Shown: positions 9,575 to 19,084 of the stretch, in pieces
Layout: the number at the start of each line of letters is the position of its first letter
How positions within the stretch are numbered: position 1 is the first letter of the stretch
Position numbers and translations under genes: made by a program
Notes under the pieces: generated by a model
Database searches by the model: none
What the model saw: only the letters and a program-made list of their open reading frames with translations
What the model was told of the DNA's origin: nothing
Origin: Lachnospiraceae bacterium
GTDB taxonomy: Bacteria; Bacillota; Clostridia; Lachnospirales; Lachnospiraceae
Length of the DNA: 64,000 bases
Assembly (NCBI GenBank): GCA_017623295.1
Contig: JAGAPK010000033.1
Span: forward strand, 62,001-126,000
Direction of reading: 5' to 3'

Positions 9575-9604
9575 TTGCAAAAGATATGTACAATTTTGTA
9601 CTAT
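9575..9604 (+). promoter_or_regulatory. Promoter of the GtrA/DUF6044/radical-SAM/SGNH operon
   Basis: -35 TTGCAA, an 18-base spacer and -10 TACTAT, ending about 36 to 48 bases before the GtrA start. It lies in the divergent gap opposite the VOC gene. Confidence 0.5.
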
Positions 9605-9639
9605 ATCCTTTATCATGAAGCTATTATATAAGACAGGAT

Positions 9640-10104
9640 GTGTTTTGGCAAATGAAAAAGATAAAAGAGTTATATGAAAAAAACAAAGACTTTATTATGG
9701 AAGTCATTCATTTTGGTATGGTAGGTGTTATCAATACGCTGATGGGCTGGGTTATTATGGCTGTGCTTTATAACCTGATTCATATGAATTACTGGTTATC
9801 CAGTGGAATTTCGTATTTTATCGGGAGTGTGTTCTCTTATCATGCCAACGGTAAGCTGACCTTTAAGGTAGACGAGGAAGAGAAGGATAAGGCATTGCCC
9901 TGGCGTTTTGCTATCAATATCATTATCTGCTATCTGGTAGCTTTCAGTGTGGCGCAGCCGCTTGTAGAGAAAGTGCTTGCATCACAGCCTGCGGTAATTG
10001 TGGACAACGTGGCAATGATTCTTGGAATGTGCATTTTCATTGTTATGAACTTCTTTGGACAGAAGCTTTTTGTGTTCCGTAAGACAAAGAAAACATCCAA
10101 GTAG
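9640..10104 (+). CDS. GtrA-family membrane protein
   Basis: About 150 residues with four hydrophobic helices and the conserved GtrA pattern: an early FGMVGVINT segment and the SYFIGSVFSYHAN region between helices two and three. GtrA proteins are linked to flipping polyprenyl-phosphate sugars across the membrane so that GT-C enzymes can decorate surface glycans, which suits the neighbouring membrane proteins. The start is uncertain: a GTG is listed here, and an ATG 12 bases downstream is equally possible, with AGGA 13 bases away. No GtrB-type polyprenyl-phosphate glycosyltransferase is adjacent, so the lipid-linked donor may be made elsewhere or by one of the GT2 enzymes. Confidence 0.85.
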   Translation: MFWQMKKIKELYEKNKDFIMEVIHFGMVGVINTLMGWVIMAVLYNLIHMNYWLSSGISYFIGSVFSYHANGKLTFKVDEEEKDKALPWRFAINIIICYLVAFSVAQPLVEKVLASQPAVIVDNVAMILGMCIFIVMNFFGQKLFVFRKTKKTSK

Positions 10105-10118
10105 AAATGAGGATTAAG

Positions 10119-11876
10119 ATGAAGAAAATAACACAACGGAAATGGTTTGTGTGGTTAACAAAATATTGGTTTCTTTTTCCAATTATAGGATTCCTGCTTT
10201 TGGCAGGCGGTGTGTTCTTTTATTTTGGAGAAAAAAGTTATATTGCCGTGCATGATAACATGGATTTGTTTCTGGCACAGTTTCAGATGTTAAAAAATAC
10301 GGATTCTTTCTGGAAGCATGGTATAGATGTACCGTTTCTTGGGGGAATCAGCCGTGACAACCTTCCGTCGGAATTGTCACTTTATTCTATGCTTTATATG
10401 ATTTTTCCTACTTATACAGCATATGTGCTTGGACTTTTGCTAAAAGTAGTAATTGCGATGGTATCGTTTGGGCTTCTGGCAAAAGAATTGTATCCGAAGA
10501 AATATGAAACCTATCGCCCACTTATCTATATGACGGGATTTGCATACGGTATCATTAACTTTTTTCCGGCATTTGGCTTTGCGTTTGCATCCATGCCGCT
10601 TGCGGCTTATCTTTTGATAAGAATATACAGAAAGCCAACGAAAGGACTTTATCTGGCACTTTTTTTGTATCCCTTGATATCGTATTTTTCCTATATGGGA
10701 ATTTTTATTCTGGGATATTTAGTAATAGCGATTATCTGGTTGTCAGTAAAAGACAAAAAGCCGACTTGGACGTTGATGCTTGGACTTGTTGTTCTTGCAC
10801 TGGGTTATGTGGTGTGTGAATATCGTTTGTTTGGACAGATGCTTCTAAGTGATGAAGTGACGATTCGTTCTACGATTGTAAATCCGAGTCTGTCGATTCC
10901 GGAAGTTTTACAGGAGATTTTTACAGTGTGGAAAGATGGTATTTTCCACGCAGATGGTGTGCATACAAAAGTGGTGCTGCTGATTTGTATTATCTATTTT
11001 ATTGGTAATAATGCTTATTATATCTGGAAAAAACAGCCGAAGAAAATTTTGCATGATACCTTTAATTTTGTTATGCTTTTTCTGGTGTTTAACAGTATCA
11101 TTTATGGATTATACGATTTTGAGCCTATAAGAACTTTGGTGGAAACGATTGTACCACCACTGGAAGGATGGCAATTTAACCGAACCATCTTTTTCAATCC
11201 GTTTTTATGGTATGCGGCACTGTTTTTAATCTTAAAAAGATTGTATGATGCGGGTATCTGGCAGACATGGGTAGCGAATGCAATCATCTGTATTGCGGCA
11301 CTTGTGATTATTCTGGAGCCAACCAGATACAATGATTTGTATTATACCTGTTATTACCGTGCCTATGAGTATTTTCATGGTGTGGAGGTAGATAACCTTG
11401 ACTACGGGCAGTTCTATGCGGTAGAGTTATTTGAGGAGATAAAAGAAGATATCGGTTATGAAGGTGAATGGTCGGTAGCATACGGACTGCATCCGGCTGT
11501 GCTGGAATATAACGGAATTGCTACGTTGGACGGTTATCTTGGCTTTTATTCTCAGCAATATAAAGAGGATTTTCGTAAAGTGATTGCTCCGGCATTGGAA
11601 CGGCTGGAAGAAACCAGAATTTATTATGATGACTGGGGCGCAAGAGCATATCTGTATTCCGGTACGGATTTAAGCATTGTGAATGCGACGAAAACAATTT
11701 ATGCAACAGATTATGATATCTATATTGATACACAGGCTTTGCACGAACTTGGCGGAGAGTATATTTTCTCCCGATTAGAGCTTACCAATGCGACAGAGAA
11801 GAATTTGAAGCTTATTGGTGATTATACATCGGAAGATGGAAGCTATACGATTTATGTGTATCAGGTTGATTTATAG
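10119..11876 (+). CDS. Large multipass membrane protein (DUF6044-like)
   Basis: A 585-residue protein with about 11 hydrophobic helices and an extracellular C-terminal domain of about 170 residues. After the first helix comes a HDNMD segment, and then a loop with GISRDNLPSE. I relate it from memory to the DUF6044 family, which is not certain. The start chosen has GAGGAT six bases upstream; an ATG four codons earlier is possible. It follows gtrA closely and precedes the radical SAM gene by 24 bases, so the four genes look like one operon. An acidic motif in the first outer loop suggests a GT-C-type transferase acting on the surface polysaccharide; the function is unproven. Confidence 0.6.
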   Translation: MKKITQRKWFVWLTKYWFLFPIIGFLLLAGGVFFYFGEKSYIAVHDNMDLFLAQFQMLKNTDSFWKHGIDVPFLGGISRDNLPSELSLYSMLYMIFPTYTAYVLGLLLKVVIAMVSFGLLAKELYPKKYETYRPLIYMTGFAYGIINFFPAFGFAFASMPLAAYLLIRIYRKPTKGLYLALFLYPLISYFSYMGIFILGYLVIAIIWLSVKDKKPTWTLMLGLVVLALGYVVCEYRLFGQMLLSDEVTIRSTIVNPSLSIPEVLQEIFTVWKDGIFHADGVHTKVVLLICIIYFIGNNAYYIWKKQPKKILHDTFNFVMLFLVFNSIIYGLYDFEPIRTLVETIVPPLEGWQFNRTIFFNPFLWYAALFLILKRLYDAGIWQTWVANAIICIAALVIILEPTRYNDLYYTCYYRAYEYFHGVEVDNLDYGQFYAVELFEEIKEDIGYEGEWSVAYGLHPAVLEYNGIATLDGYLGFYSQQYKEDFRKVIAPALERLEETRIYYDDWGARAYLYSGTDLSIVNATKTIYATDYDIYIDTQALHELGGEYIFSRLELTNATEKNLKLIGDYTSEDGSYTIYVYQVDL

Positions 11877-11900
11877 AAAAAAAGGAAAGAGGTAAATAAT

Positions 11901-12881
11901 ATGCCGATTAAAGTACACAATTTTGCAGGCGTACTTGGCTGGAATGCCAGAAAGTATCTGCCGAAGTTATCCAGTGCAAGTTACTTGAAATTACAGTTTT
12001 TATCCAGAAGAAAGCAGCAGGAAGGTTATATAAAATATTTTTATAATCAGCCGGAAACACCACATCCGCTTGTGGTAAATATTGAAACTATTAATCGTTG
12101 TAACAGTACGTGTGAGTTCTGTACTGCGAACCGTAATGCAGAGAAAAGACCTTATAAGAGAATGGAAGAGGAACTGTATTATTCGATTATTGATCAGCTT
12201 CGTGATTGGAACTTCAAAGGTCATCTGACTTTATATGGAAACAACGAGCCTTGGCTGGATACAAGAATCGTGGAGTTTCATAAATATGCAAGAGAACAGT
12301 TGCCGGAAGCCTTTATTTTCATGTCTACGAATGGACTTTTGTTAGATGTGGATAAAGTGAAATCTATTATTCCTTATGTGGATCAGTTGATTATTAACAA
12401 CTATTGTCTGGATATGAAATTACATGACAATGTGCAGGTAATTTATGAATATGTCAAAGCACATCCGGAAGAATTTAAGGACGTTGATATTCTGATTCAG
12501 ATGCGTTATCTGAAAGAAGTGCTGACTAATCGTGCGGGCAGTGCACCGAATAAACAGGCAACCGAGAAAGTAATCAAAGAAACCTGCCTGATGCCATATA
12601 CCGATATGTGGATTATGCCAAACGGTAAGCTCGGTATCTGCTGTTGTGATAACTTTGAAGTAACAGATTTGGCAGATTTGCACAATGTTTCTTTAAAGGA
12701 TGGTTGGAACAGCGAACCATACAAAAAATTGCGTGAAGCAATCAAGGATGGCAGACAGAATTATCCGTTCTGCAAGCATTGTGATTTTATTGATGCAGGG
12801 CTTCGTATGGATGCAGTAAATGATATTTTGAAGCATAGTGATAAGATGCATGGTGCAAGACAGTCCTTGTTCCGTAAATAG
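11901..12881 (+). CDS. Radical SAM protein with SPASM-type C-terminal cysteines
   Basis: A 326-residue protein. The radical SAM cluster motif CxxxCxxC is formed by Cys67, Cys71 and Cys74, followed by a GNNEPW segment suited to SAM binding. The C-terminal part has Cys229, a Cys247-248-249 triplet, Cys291 and Cys294, which fits a SPASM domain holding extra iron-sulfur clusters. Such proteins modify peptides, or in some cases sugars and cofactors. No small precursor peptide gene was seen beside it, and the neighbours are glycan genes, so a carbohydrate or lipid-linked substrate is plausible. The first 50 residues carry a short basic segment that may bind the membrane. Family call firm, substrate unknown. 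Confidence 0.85.
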   Translation: MPIKVHNFAGVLGWNARKYLPKLSSASYLKLQFLSRRKQQEGYIKYFYNQPETPHPLVVNIETINRCNSTCEFCTANRNAEKRPYKRMEEELYYSIIDQLRDWNFKGHLTLYGNNEPWLDTRIVEFHKYAREQLPEAFIFMSTNGLLLDVDKVKSIIPYVDQLIINNYCLDMKLHDNVQVIYEYVKAHPEEFKDVDILIQMRYLKEVLTNRAGSAPNKQATEKVIKETCLMPYTDMWIMPNGKLGICCCDNFEVTDLADLHNVSLKDGWNSEPYKKLREAIKDGRQNYPFCKHCDFIDAGLRMDAVNDILKHSDKMHGARQSLFRK

Positions 12882-12901
12882 ATAAAAGTGGGTGAAATTG
12901 C

Positions 12902-13723
12902 ATGAAAAGAGGAATATTGTTTGGAGCAATAGCACTGATAATGCTTATGTCCGGATGCGGAAATGAAAAAGTTGCGGTTGAGGAGCCGGAACCGGTAAAA
13001 GAAGATGATAGCAGCGTGAATGTTTCGATTCTGGGGGACAGTATTTCCACTTTTGATGAGTGGATTCCGGAAGGCTATCAGGATTTCTTTCCCATGAATG
13101 GTGAAGTTGCAGATGTGAATCAGACGTGGTGGAAGATGGTGTTAGATGCAAAAGGGATGGAGCTGTGTGTAAACGGTTCCAGTTCCGGAAGCACCTGTTC
13201 CGGTGATTCTAAGAGCATAGATAATCCGATGTACGGATGCAGTGATTATAGAATTTCGGGGCTGGCAGGAGCGGATGGAACGTCACCGGATGTTATTATT
13301 GTTTACATGGGAACCAATGATTTGGTAACAAGTGTGCCACTTGGCGATAATGATGGTACAAGAGCAGTAGAAGAGGGAATGATTGATAATTTCAGTGATG
13401 CTTATACTTTGATGCTGGATAAGCTTGCGGTAAGTTATCCGGATGCTGAGATTTTCTGCTGTACGTTGGCAACGGTTGGTGATTGGGGAACAGACCAGCC
13501 TTTTGTAACATTCGTGAATGGACAGGGGCTTAGTGCAGACGAATATAGTGATGCGATTAAGCAAATTGCCGGTACGAAAGGCTATCCGGTAATCGATTTG
13601 CTAAATTGTGGCATTACCATTGATAATATGCAGCAGTTTATAACAGATGGTGTGCATCTGAAGCCGGAAGGAATGGTGTTGGTAAAAGATGCCGTTCTGA
13701 AGGTGCTGAATAAGTATTATTAA
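12902..13723 (+). CDS. SGNH/GDSL hydrolase lipoprotein
   Basis: A 273-residue lipoprotein. A signal sequence ends in LMSGC, so Cys19 would be lipidated and the protein held on the outer face of the membrane. The SGNH blocks are complete: GDS with Ser47, a Gly/Ser-rich block near residue 92, GTND with Asn139, and DGVHL with Asp249 and His252. It closes the GtrA/membrane protein/radical SAM operon and ends before a strong terminator. Likely an esterase or acyltransferase acting on the wall or its polysaccharide. It is a different sub-branch from the two TM-anchored SGNH proteins of the window. Confidence 0.85.
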   Translation: MKRGILFGAIALIMLMSGCGNEKVAVEEPEPVKEDDSSVNVSILGDSISTFDEWIPEGYQDFFPMNGEVADVNQTWWKMVLDAKGMELCVNGSSSGSTCSGDSKSIDNPMYGCSDYRISGLAGADGTSPDVIIVYMGTNDLVTSVPLGDNDGTRAVEEGMIDNFSDAYTLMLDKLAVSYPDAEIFCCTLATVGDWGTDQPFVTFVNGQGLSADEYSDAIKQIAGTKGYPVIDLLNCGITIDNMQQFITDGVHLKPEGMVLVKDAVLKVLNKYY

Positions 13724-13743
13724 AATGAGTTTGATTCAATGAA

Positions 13744-13779
13744 AAAAGACAGGAACCGGTTTCAAGGCTCCTGTCTTTT
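13744..13779. terminator. Bidirectional terminator between convergent genes
   Basis: An 11-bp perfect stem (AAAAGACAGGA against TCCTGTCTTTT) with a 14-base loop. The A and T ends let it serve both the SGNH lipoprotein gene and the flavoprotein gene on the other strand. Confidence 0.8.
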
Positions 13780-13795
13780 GATTTTATTTACTTTT

Positions 13796-15349
13796 CTATT
13801 TACTTTCGTGATATTCCTTTTCGGTGTTGACACTCCAGATATTATCTTTGTTATCAATGCCGTTAATGATATTTTTAACGGTTTCAAAAGATGTTACCAT
13901 AGAGTGATCAATGTTGTTATAACGATGCTGACCGTTTCGCCCTACACAATATAAGTTATCAATGGATTTCAAATATTCAACAAGTGTATCCATATTTTCG
14001 TAGGTGTCGAAATAAGCAGGATATGCTTTTTTAACACGTTCTACGTGAGAATCCATGACATCAGCAGGACTGTCAATCAAGCCCATGCGGACAATTTCAT
14101 CTACGGCAAATTTCGTAAAGTCTTCATCGGACATTGTCCAGTATTCGTCGCCTTCGAATACGAAATATTCCAGACCAATCCATACCGTGTGTTCCAAATC
14201 CTTAATCATGTAAGGAGACCAGTTGTTATAAATCTGGAAACGTCCAAGTTTAACAGAACGGTCATGGACATAAACCCAACAATCCGGAACGATATTGCTG
14301 ATGGTTTTCATTTTGGTCTTGTTCTTCAGATTCAGTTTCGGAAGAAGAAGTCCTACGGTCATATAATCACGGTAAGGAAGTCCGGCTGCTATTTCCGCTG
14401 GAACAGGCGGTACATCGTTCATACCGGCAACTAAGTCTTTTACCGGCATAGAGGAAATGAAAATATCTCCTTCTACGGTTACTTTCTCGCCGTTTGCTTC
14501 GTAAGTTAAAGAAGTGATATGGTTATCTGCATCTTTATGCAGATTGGTTACTTTACTGTTTCGTAAAATGGTTCCGCCCATTTTTTGAATTTCTTCTGCA
14601 GTAACATCCCATAATTGTCCCGGTCCAAGTTTTGGATAGCTGAATTCTTCAATAAGGGAAGTTTCTACCTGGCGATTTTCTTTGCCCGGAAGCATTTTAG
14701 CAAATACGTCCTTAATAATAGCGATGATGGACAATCCTTTTACCCTCTGTGCACCCCAGTCCGGTGCGATAACTCTTGGAGGTCTGCCCCAAAGGTTTTC
14801 GGTGTAGTGCTCAAAAAACATGGAATACAGTTTCTTGCCGAAGCGGTTAATATAGAAATCCTCCAAAGAGTTTTCTTTGCGTTTATGAATCAAAGAGGCA
14901 AGGTAACTAAAACCAACCTGTATGGTGGCGATTAAGCCCATGTTCTTGAAAGTTTCAAATTTAAGTGAAATAGGATAATCAAAAAATTTCTTATTAAAAT
15001 AAATACGGGAAACTCTGTTACGGCGAAGCATAACCCGGTCTGTTTTCTCCGGGTCAGGACCACCGGGAGCCAGAGCCATTTCTCTATTCAGAACAATATC
15101 GTCGTAAGTTGGTGAACCCTGTAATGGAAGCATATTGTTCCACCATTCATTTACTTCCGGTACTTTGGAGAAGAAACGGTGACCACCCATATCCATACGG
15201 TTGCCTTTGTAGTTAACTGTTTTAGAAATACCGCCCATATCGCCTGATTCTTCCAGAACAGTTACTTCATAATCTTTGCTTTGCTTTAACAGTTCGTAGG
15301 CAGCAGTAAGGCCGGCTGGACCTGCACCGATTATATATACTTTTTTCAT
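13796..15349 (-). CDS. NAD(P)/FAD-dependent oxidoreductase, UDP-galactopyranose-mutase-like
   Basis: A 517-residue flavoprotein. The N-terminal dinucleotide-binding motif GxGxxG (Gly8, Gly10, Gly13) is followed by the glutamate-ended strand of an FAD-binding Rossmann fold and the GGHRFF motif seen in amine-oxidase and UDP-galactopyranose-mutase-like proteins of polysaccharide clusters. Near the C-terminus, [10 protein letters not shown] resembles the second FAD-contact segment. The start used has AGAGG about seven bases upstream and gives the expected Rossmann start; an upstream extension of 38 residues looks spurious. It is transcribed alone, against its neighbours. Probable role: redox-dependent rearrangement of a nucleotide or lipid-linked sugar. 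Whether it is a true mutase is unclear. Confidence 0.75.
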   Translation of the reverse strand: MKKVYIIGAGPAGLTAAYELLKQSKDYEVTVLEESGDMGGISKTVNYKGNRMDMGGHRFFSKVPEVNEWWNNMLPLQGSPTYDDIVLNREMALAPGGPDPEKTDRVMLRRNRVSRIYFNKKFFDYPISLKFETFKNMGLIATIQVGFSYLASLIHKRKENSLEDFYINRFGKKLYSMFFEHYTENLWGRPPRVIAPDWGAQRVKGLSIIAIIKDVFAKMLPGKENRQVETSLIEEFSYPKLGPGQLWDVTAEEIQKMGGTILRNSKVTNLHKDADNHITSLTYEANGEKVTVEGDIFISSMPVKDLVAGMNDVPPVPAEIAAGLPYRDYMTVGLLLPKLNLKNKTKMKTISNIVPDCWVYVHDRSVKLGRFQIYNNWSPYMIKDLEHTVWIGLEYFVFEGDEYWTMSDEDFTKFAVDEIVRMGLIDSPADVMDSHVERVKKAYPAYFDTYENMDTLVEYLKSIDNLYCVGRNGQHRYNNIDHSMVTSFETVKNIINGIDNKDNIWSVNTEKEYHESK

Positions 15350-15473
15350 GAAACACCTCTCATTGTAATTCGATGTGGTACTGAAATCTATCACAACCAC
15401 AGATAGATATATCATATCACGTTTGAAGTTCAATGTACAGACTCGCTTTGAATCAGTGGACATTAAAAGAGAT

Positions 15474-15502
15474 TTGCTGTAAACTGAAATAGATAGTATA
15501 TT
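15474..15502 (+). promoter_or_regulatory. Promoter before the DUF6077-like gene
   Basis: -35 TTGCTG, a 17-base spacer and -10 TATATT, about 50 bases before the coding start. It lies in the divergent gap between the flavoprotein and the DUF6077-like gene. Confidence 0.5.
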
Positions 15503-15555
15503 CTGGAATCATAATAAATTTTAAAATCAGGAAAAAGAAAGGTAGAAACTTTTCT

Positions 15556-16710
15556 ATGACACAAGTAATTAGTTTTATTTTCTGGCTCCTTGTCGTGCCG
15601 TTTTGTATAGGTCTGGTGCCGGTAAAGTGTATAGCAGAGAAAAAGAGAAACCTGGGAGTGATTCTGCTTGCAGGGTATCTTCTTATGTGGGCGGTTTTTG
15701 AAGTGATTACTATTCCGGCAGTTGTCTGGATTCAATACCATAATTTTAGTATTGCGATGAATATTTTCATGGTGGTGGCTGTTTTATTAGCAGTAGCCGG
15801 TATCGTTCTGTGGTACATGGAAGGAAAGAAGAACGAGGGAAAAACAAACTGGCTTGGACTTGGCAACCTGAAATGGTCTGAAATGAGTCTTGAAACGAAG
15901 ATAGAATGGTTTCTGCTTTTTGCTTTGGTAGGCTTCCAACTTTATATGTCCGTAACAAGAGCTTCTTTTGACGGAGATGATGCTTATTATGTGGTACAGT
16001 CTCTGATGGCGCAGCAAAATGATGCGATGTATAAGAATCTTCCTTATACAGGACGTTCCGCAGATTTGGATGTACGTCATGCACTGGCTGTCTTCCCGAT
16101 GTGGGTTGCTTTTGTATCGGTAAAAGCAGATTTGCATGCAACCATTGTATCTCATGTCATTATGCCACTTGTTTTGATACCGCTTAGTTATCTGGTTTAT
16201 TATGAAATCAGCAAGGTGCTGTTTGCGGATAAAAGAGAGAATCGCCCGATATTTATGATTATTATGGGATTGTTTCAGTTATTCGGAAATGTATCCATTT
16301 ACACAAATGAAACCTTTTTCCTGACAAGAACCTGGCAGGGCAAAGCGGTAGCGGGAAGTTTTGTTATTCCAATGATATTTCTGATGTTGTTCTGGATTTT
16401 TGACAACGACTTGAAAAAAGAAAAAATAGAAGAAAAAGAGGCAGCACAGGCAACAGGTGCAGAAAAAAAGGCGCAGAAAGAACGTAAAAAACAGGCGCAG
16501 AATATAGGTCTGTGGATTATGCTTGTGTGTGTGAATATGACAGCGGGTGTGTGCAGTTCCATTGCTGTTTTTCTGGTGACAATTTTGCTTGGCATAGCGG
16601 CGTTTTGCCTGATGCTTGTAAAACGGGATTGGAAGGTTCCGGTGAAATTGGGGCTGACCTGTATTCCAAATGCTTTTTACGTGTTATTGTATTTAATCCT
16701 TAGCAGATAG
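15556..16710 (+). CDS. Multipass membrane protein, DUF6077-like (first part)
   Basis: A 384-residue protein with about nine helices and a Lys/Glu/Ala-rich cytoplasmic loop (about residues 292 to 325). An outer loop carries FDGDDAYYVVQSL, an acidic motif of the GT-C kind, after the fourth helix. I relate it from memory to the DUF6077 family, whose members I recall as longer. The reading frame ends at TAG, and a second membrane ORF begins 11 bases later in another frame, so the pair may be a split form of one long protein. The ribosome site is weak (AAAGG, 13 bases away). Likely role: glycan side-chain transfer, inferred from topology and context. Confidence 0.55.
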   Translation: MTQVISFIFWLLVVPFCIGLVPVKCIAEKKRNLGVILLAGYLLMWAVFEVITIPAVVWIQYHNFSIAMNIFMVVAVLLAVAGIVLWYMEGKKNEGKTNWLGLGNLKWSEMSLETKIEWFLLFALVGFQLYMSVTRASFDGDDAYYVVQSLMAQQNDAMYKNLPYTGRSADLDVRHALAVFPMWVAFVSVKADLHATIVSHVIMPLVLIPLSYLVYYEISKVLFADKRENRPIFMIIMGLFQLFGNVSIYTNETFFLTRTWQGKAVAGSFVIPMIFLMLFWIFDNDLKKEKIEEKEAAQATGAEKKAQKERKKQAQNIGLWIMLVCVNMTAGVCSSIAVFLVTILLGIAAFCLMLVKRDWKVPVKLGLTCIPNAFYVLLYLILSR

Positions 16711-16721
16711 GAGTTGCTCAT

Positions 16722-17489
16722 ATGTGGGGTATTTTTTTAGAAAGTCTGGTAATCTTCCAGAATTATGTAGGATATCATCAGAATAAATTCCTGTTTGGGA
16801 TTTTTCTGTTTTTCCTGTTATATTTATGGCTAAAAGAAAAGAATAAAGTATGCAGGGCATTGTTTGTTTATGTGCCGACAGTGGTATTGGTGTTGTTTTT
16901 CTGTCCGATTTTTCGAAAGGTGTTTGTGGCCTTATTGGATGATGCAGAAACCTATTATCGTCTGCTCTGGCTGTTGCAGATGAGCATGGTGAGTGCGTAC
17001 GGAGCAGTAAAGCTGTGCAGCAAACATCGTAAAATAGGTCTGGTGGTTATGACGATTGCTGTGATTGCCTGTGGCAGTTATGTTTATCAGAGTGAACATA
17101 TAACCAAAGCAGAGAACTGGTATCATCTGCCGGAGGAGGCAGTAGAAGTAGCGGAATTGATAGACCCGGAAGAAGGTCGTGTTATGGCGATTGTGCCGTC
17201 GGATTTGATTTATTATATCAGACAGTATTCTTCCCGAATCAATATGCCTTATGGAAGGGAAATGTTGATTGCAAGGTGGGATTACTATAATGATATTTAT
17301 GAAGCTATGGAAGAAGCGGAAGTGATTGAAACAACTTCTTTTGTAGAGTTGACACGGTCTTATGGGTGTAATTATGTGGTACTCAAGAAAGATAGAGAGA
17401 TAGAGGAACCGTTGACGGAGTACGGTTTTACACTGTATGCCCAGACGGAGAATTATCTGATTTATCAAGATATGGAGCTTAGTAAGTAG
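16722..17489 (+). CDS. Membrane protein, probable second part of a DUF6077-like protein
   Basis: A 255-residue protein with about five helices in its first half and a soluble C-terminal domain from about residue 130. A YYRLLWLLQ segment near residue 80 is the type seen late in long DUF6077-like proteins. It has its own AGGAG site eight bases before the ATG, so it is probably translated even if it arose by splitting of a longer gene. It follows the upstream membrane gene by 11 bases and precedes the MBOAT gene by 2 bases, so the three are one transcript. No catalytic motif was recognised. Confidence 0.55.
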   Translation: MWGIFLESLVIFQNYVGYHQNKFLFGIFLFFLLYLWLKEKNKVCRALFVYVPTVVLVLFFCPIFRKVFVALLDDAETYYRLLWLLQMSMVSAYGAVKLCSKHRKIGLVVMTIAVIACGSYVYQSEHITKAENWYHLPEEAVEVAELIDPEEGRVMAIVPSDLIYYIRQYSSRINMPYGREMLIARWDYYNDIYEAMEEAEVIETTSFVELTRSYGCNYVVLKKDREIEEPLTEYGFTLYAQTENYLIYQDMELSK

Positions 17490-17491
17490 CG

Positions 17492-19030
17492 ATGTTGTTT
17501 AATTCCTATGTTTTTGTATTTTTATTTTTTCCCATATGTCTGATAGGCTATTATGCTTTGATTCACTGGAAAAAGAAGGAACTGGCGCAACTTTTTCTGA
17601 CATCAATGTCATTATGGTTTTATGGTTATTTTCAAGTGAATTATCTGCTGATTATGTTAGCGAGTATCTTCGTCAATTATCTTTTTCATAAGATATTGTC
17701 GAAGAATTTGTCACAGAAAGCGGCAAAAGGAACGGTAATAGCAGCTGTTGCGGCGAATTTGGGAATCTTGTTTTATTTTAAATACTTTGACTTTTTCCTT
17801 AGTAATATCAATGCAGTATTTGGTGCGGACTTTTTACTTCGAAGCATTGTGCTGCCGCTTGGTATCAGCTTCTTTACATTCCAGCAGATTGGCTTTGTAG
17901 TGGACACTTACCGGGGAGAAGTAAAAAACTGTAAATTTTTGGAATATGTGTTGTTTGTATCCTTTTTTCCTCAGTTAATTGCCGGTCCGATTGTAAGCCA
18001 GTCCGAGATGCTTCCGCAGTTTGCAACGATGACGGAGCGGAAATTTGACTGGGAACAATTTGCAAAGGGTTTTATTCTGTTTGTCCTTGGATTGTTTAAA
18101 AAAGTGATTCTGGCAGATACTTTGGGCGCCGGAGTTGACTTCGGGTATAATAATCTGGAAACGTTGGGGAGTCTGGATGCCTTGCTTGTAATGTTTGCCT
18201 ATACCCTGCAGCTTTATTTTGATTTCAGTGGCTACTGCGATATGGCAAGGGGTATCGGAAGTATGCTTGGCATTGAAATACCGGTGAATTTCAATTCGCC
18301 CTATAAAGCAGTCAATATTATTGATTTCTGGAAAAGATGGCATATTACCTTAAATCGCTTTTTTACCAAATATGTTTATATACCACTGGGCGGTAATCGC
18401 AAGGGAGAGATGCGAACCTATCTGAATTTTCTGCTTGTCTTCCTGTTAAGCGGTATCTGGCACGGAGCCGGATGGAATTATGTCGTATGGGGCATGTTGC
18501 ATGGTGTTTTGTATGTGCTTACGAAATGGTGGCAGAATCACTTTGGAAAACGTGGAGCTGAAAAAATAGATGTGACAAACATGTCAGATACAGAAAAAGT
18601 GACACCTGTGTCAATGATTGCGAAATGGGCGAAGAAATGGTTGTCCCGTATTGCACTTTTCTTATATGTCAGTGTGGCTTGGGTTTATTTCCGGGCAGCA
18701 GATATTGCACAGGCGAATAAAATGCTTGGCACAATCGTTGGTGGAAAAATCCAGAAGCTTTCTATGGATTTGGCAGAATGTTTTGAGCTGGATGAATTCT
18801 GGTATGTGCTTAAAGTGCTGCATCTGGATGCAATGTCTTATAGCAGATACATTTTGATGTTTGTGATGTTGATTGTGAGCTTTTATCTTGCAATGGTAAG
18901 CAGAAATGCTTCCGAAATAGCGGACAGAGCGAAGGGCAAAACAATTTCAGCTATGTTTATCGGTGCCGTTTTTGTATGGTGTGTCCTTTCCTTTTCACAG
19001 GTCAGCACCTTCTTGTATTTCAATTTCTAA
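17492..19030 (+). CDS. MBOAT-family O-acyltransferase (AlgI/DltB/PatA-like)
   Basis: A complete 512-residue MBOAT protein with about 11 to 12 helices. Family hallmarks are FFPQLIAGPI (about 158 to 167), FDFSGYCDMA near 245, FWKRWHITL with His284, the YIPLGGNRKG loop near 300, and IWHGAGWNY with His324, the invariant catalytic histidine. Proteins of this family transfer acyl groups to alginate, peptidoglycan or teichoic acid. It is the first of an MBOAT-SGNH pair: the next gene, 54 bases on, encodes an extracellular SGNH-like partner. It starts two bases after the upstream stop. The acyl donor may be acetyl-CoA, or the FkbH-loaded ACP at 7.3 kb. Confidence 0.93.
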   Translation: MLFNSYVFVFLFFPICLIGYYALIHWKKKELAQLFLTSMSLWFYGYFQVNYLLIMLASIFVNYLFHKILSKNLSQKAAKGTVIAAVAANLGILFYFKYFDFFLSNINAVFGADFLLRSIVLPLGISFFTFQQIGFVVDTYRGEVKNCKFLEYVLFVSFFPQLIAGPIVSQSEMLPQFATMTERKFDWEQFAKGFILFVLGLFKKVILADTLGAGVDFGYNNLETLGSLDALLVMFAYTLQLYFDFSGYCDMARGIGSMLGIEIPVNFNSPYKAVNIIDFWKRWHITLNRFFTKYVYIPLGGNRKGEMRTYLNFLLVFLLSGIWHGAGWNYVVWGMLHGVLYVLTKWWQNHFGKRGAEKIDVTNMSDTEKVTPVSMIAKWAKKWLSRIALFLYVSVAWVYFRAADIAQANKMLGTIVGGKIQKLSMDLAECFELDEFWYVLKVLHLDAMSYSRYILMFVMLIVSFYLAMVSRNASEIADRAKGKTISAMFIGAVFVWCVLSFSQVSTFLYFNF

Positions 19031-19084
19031 GAAATAGGAAAGTAACAGAAAGAGCAGAAGCAGAAAATAGTTGAGGAATGTTAC

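Noticed and set aside
15352..15463. A longer N-terminus for the FAD-dependent oxidoreductase
   Set aside because: The dinucleotide-binding strand should begin at the protein start, and the internal ATG has its own ribosome site.
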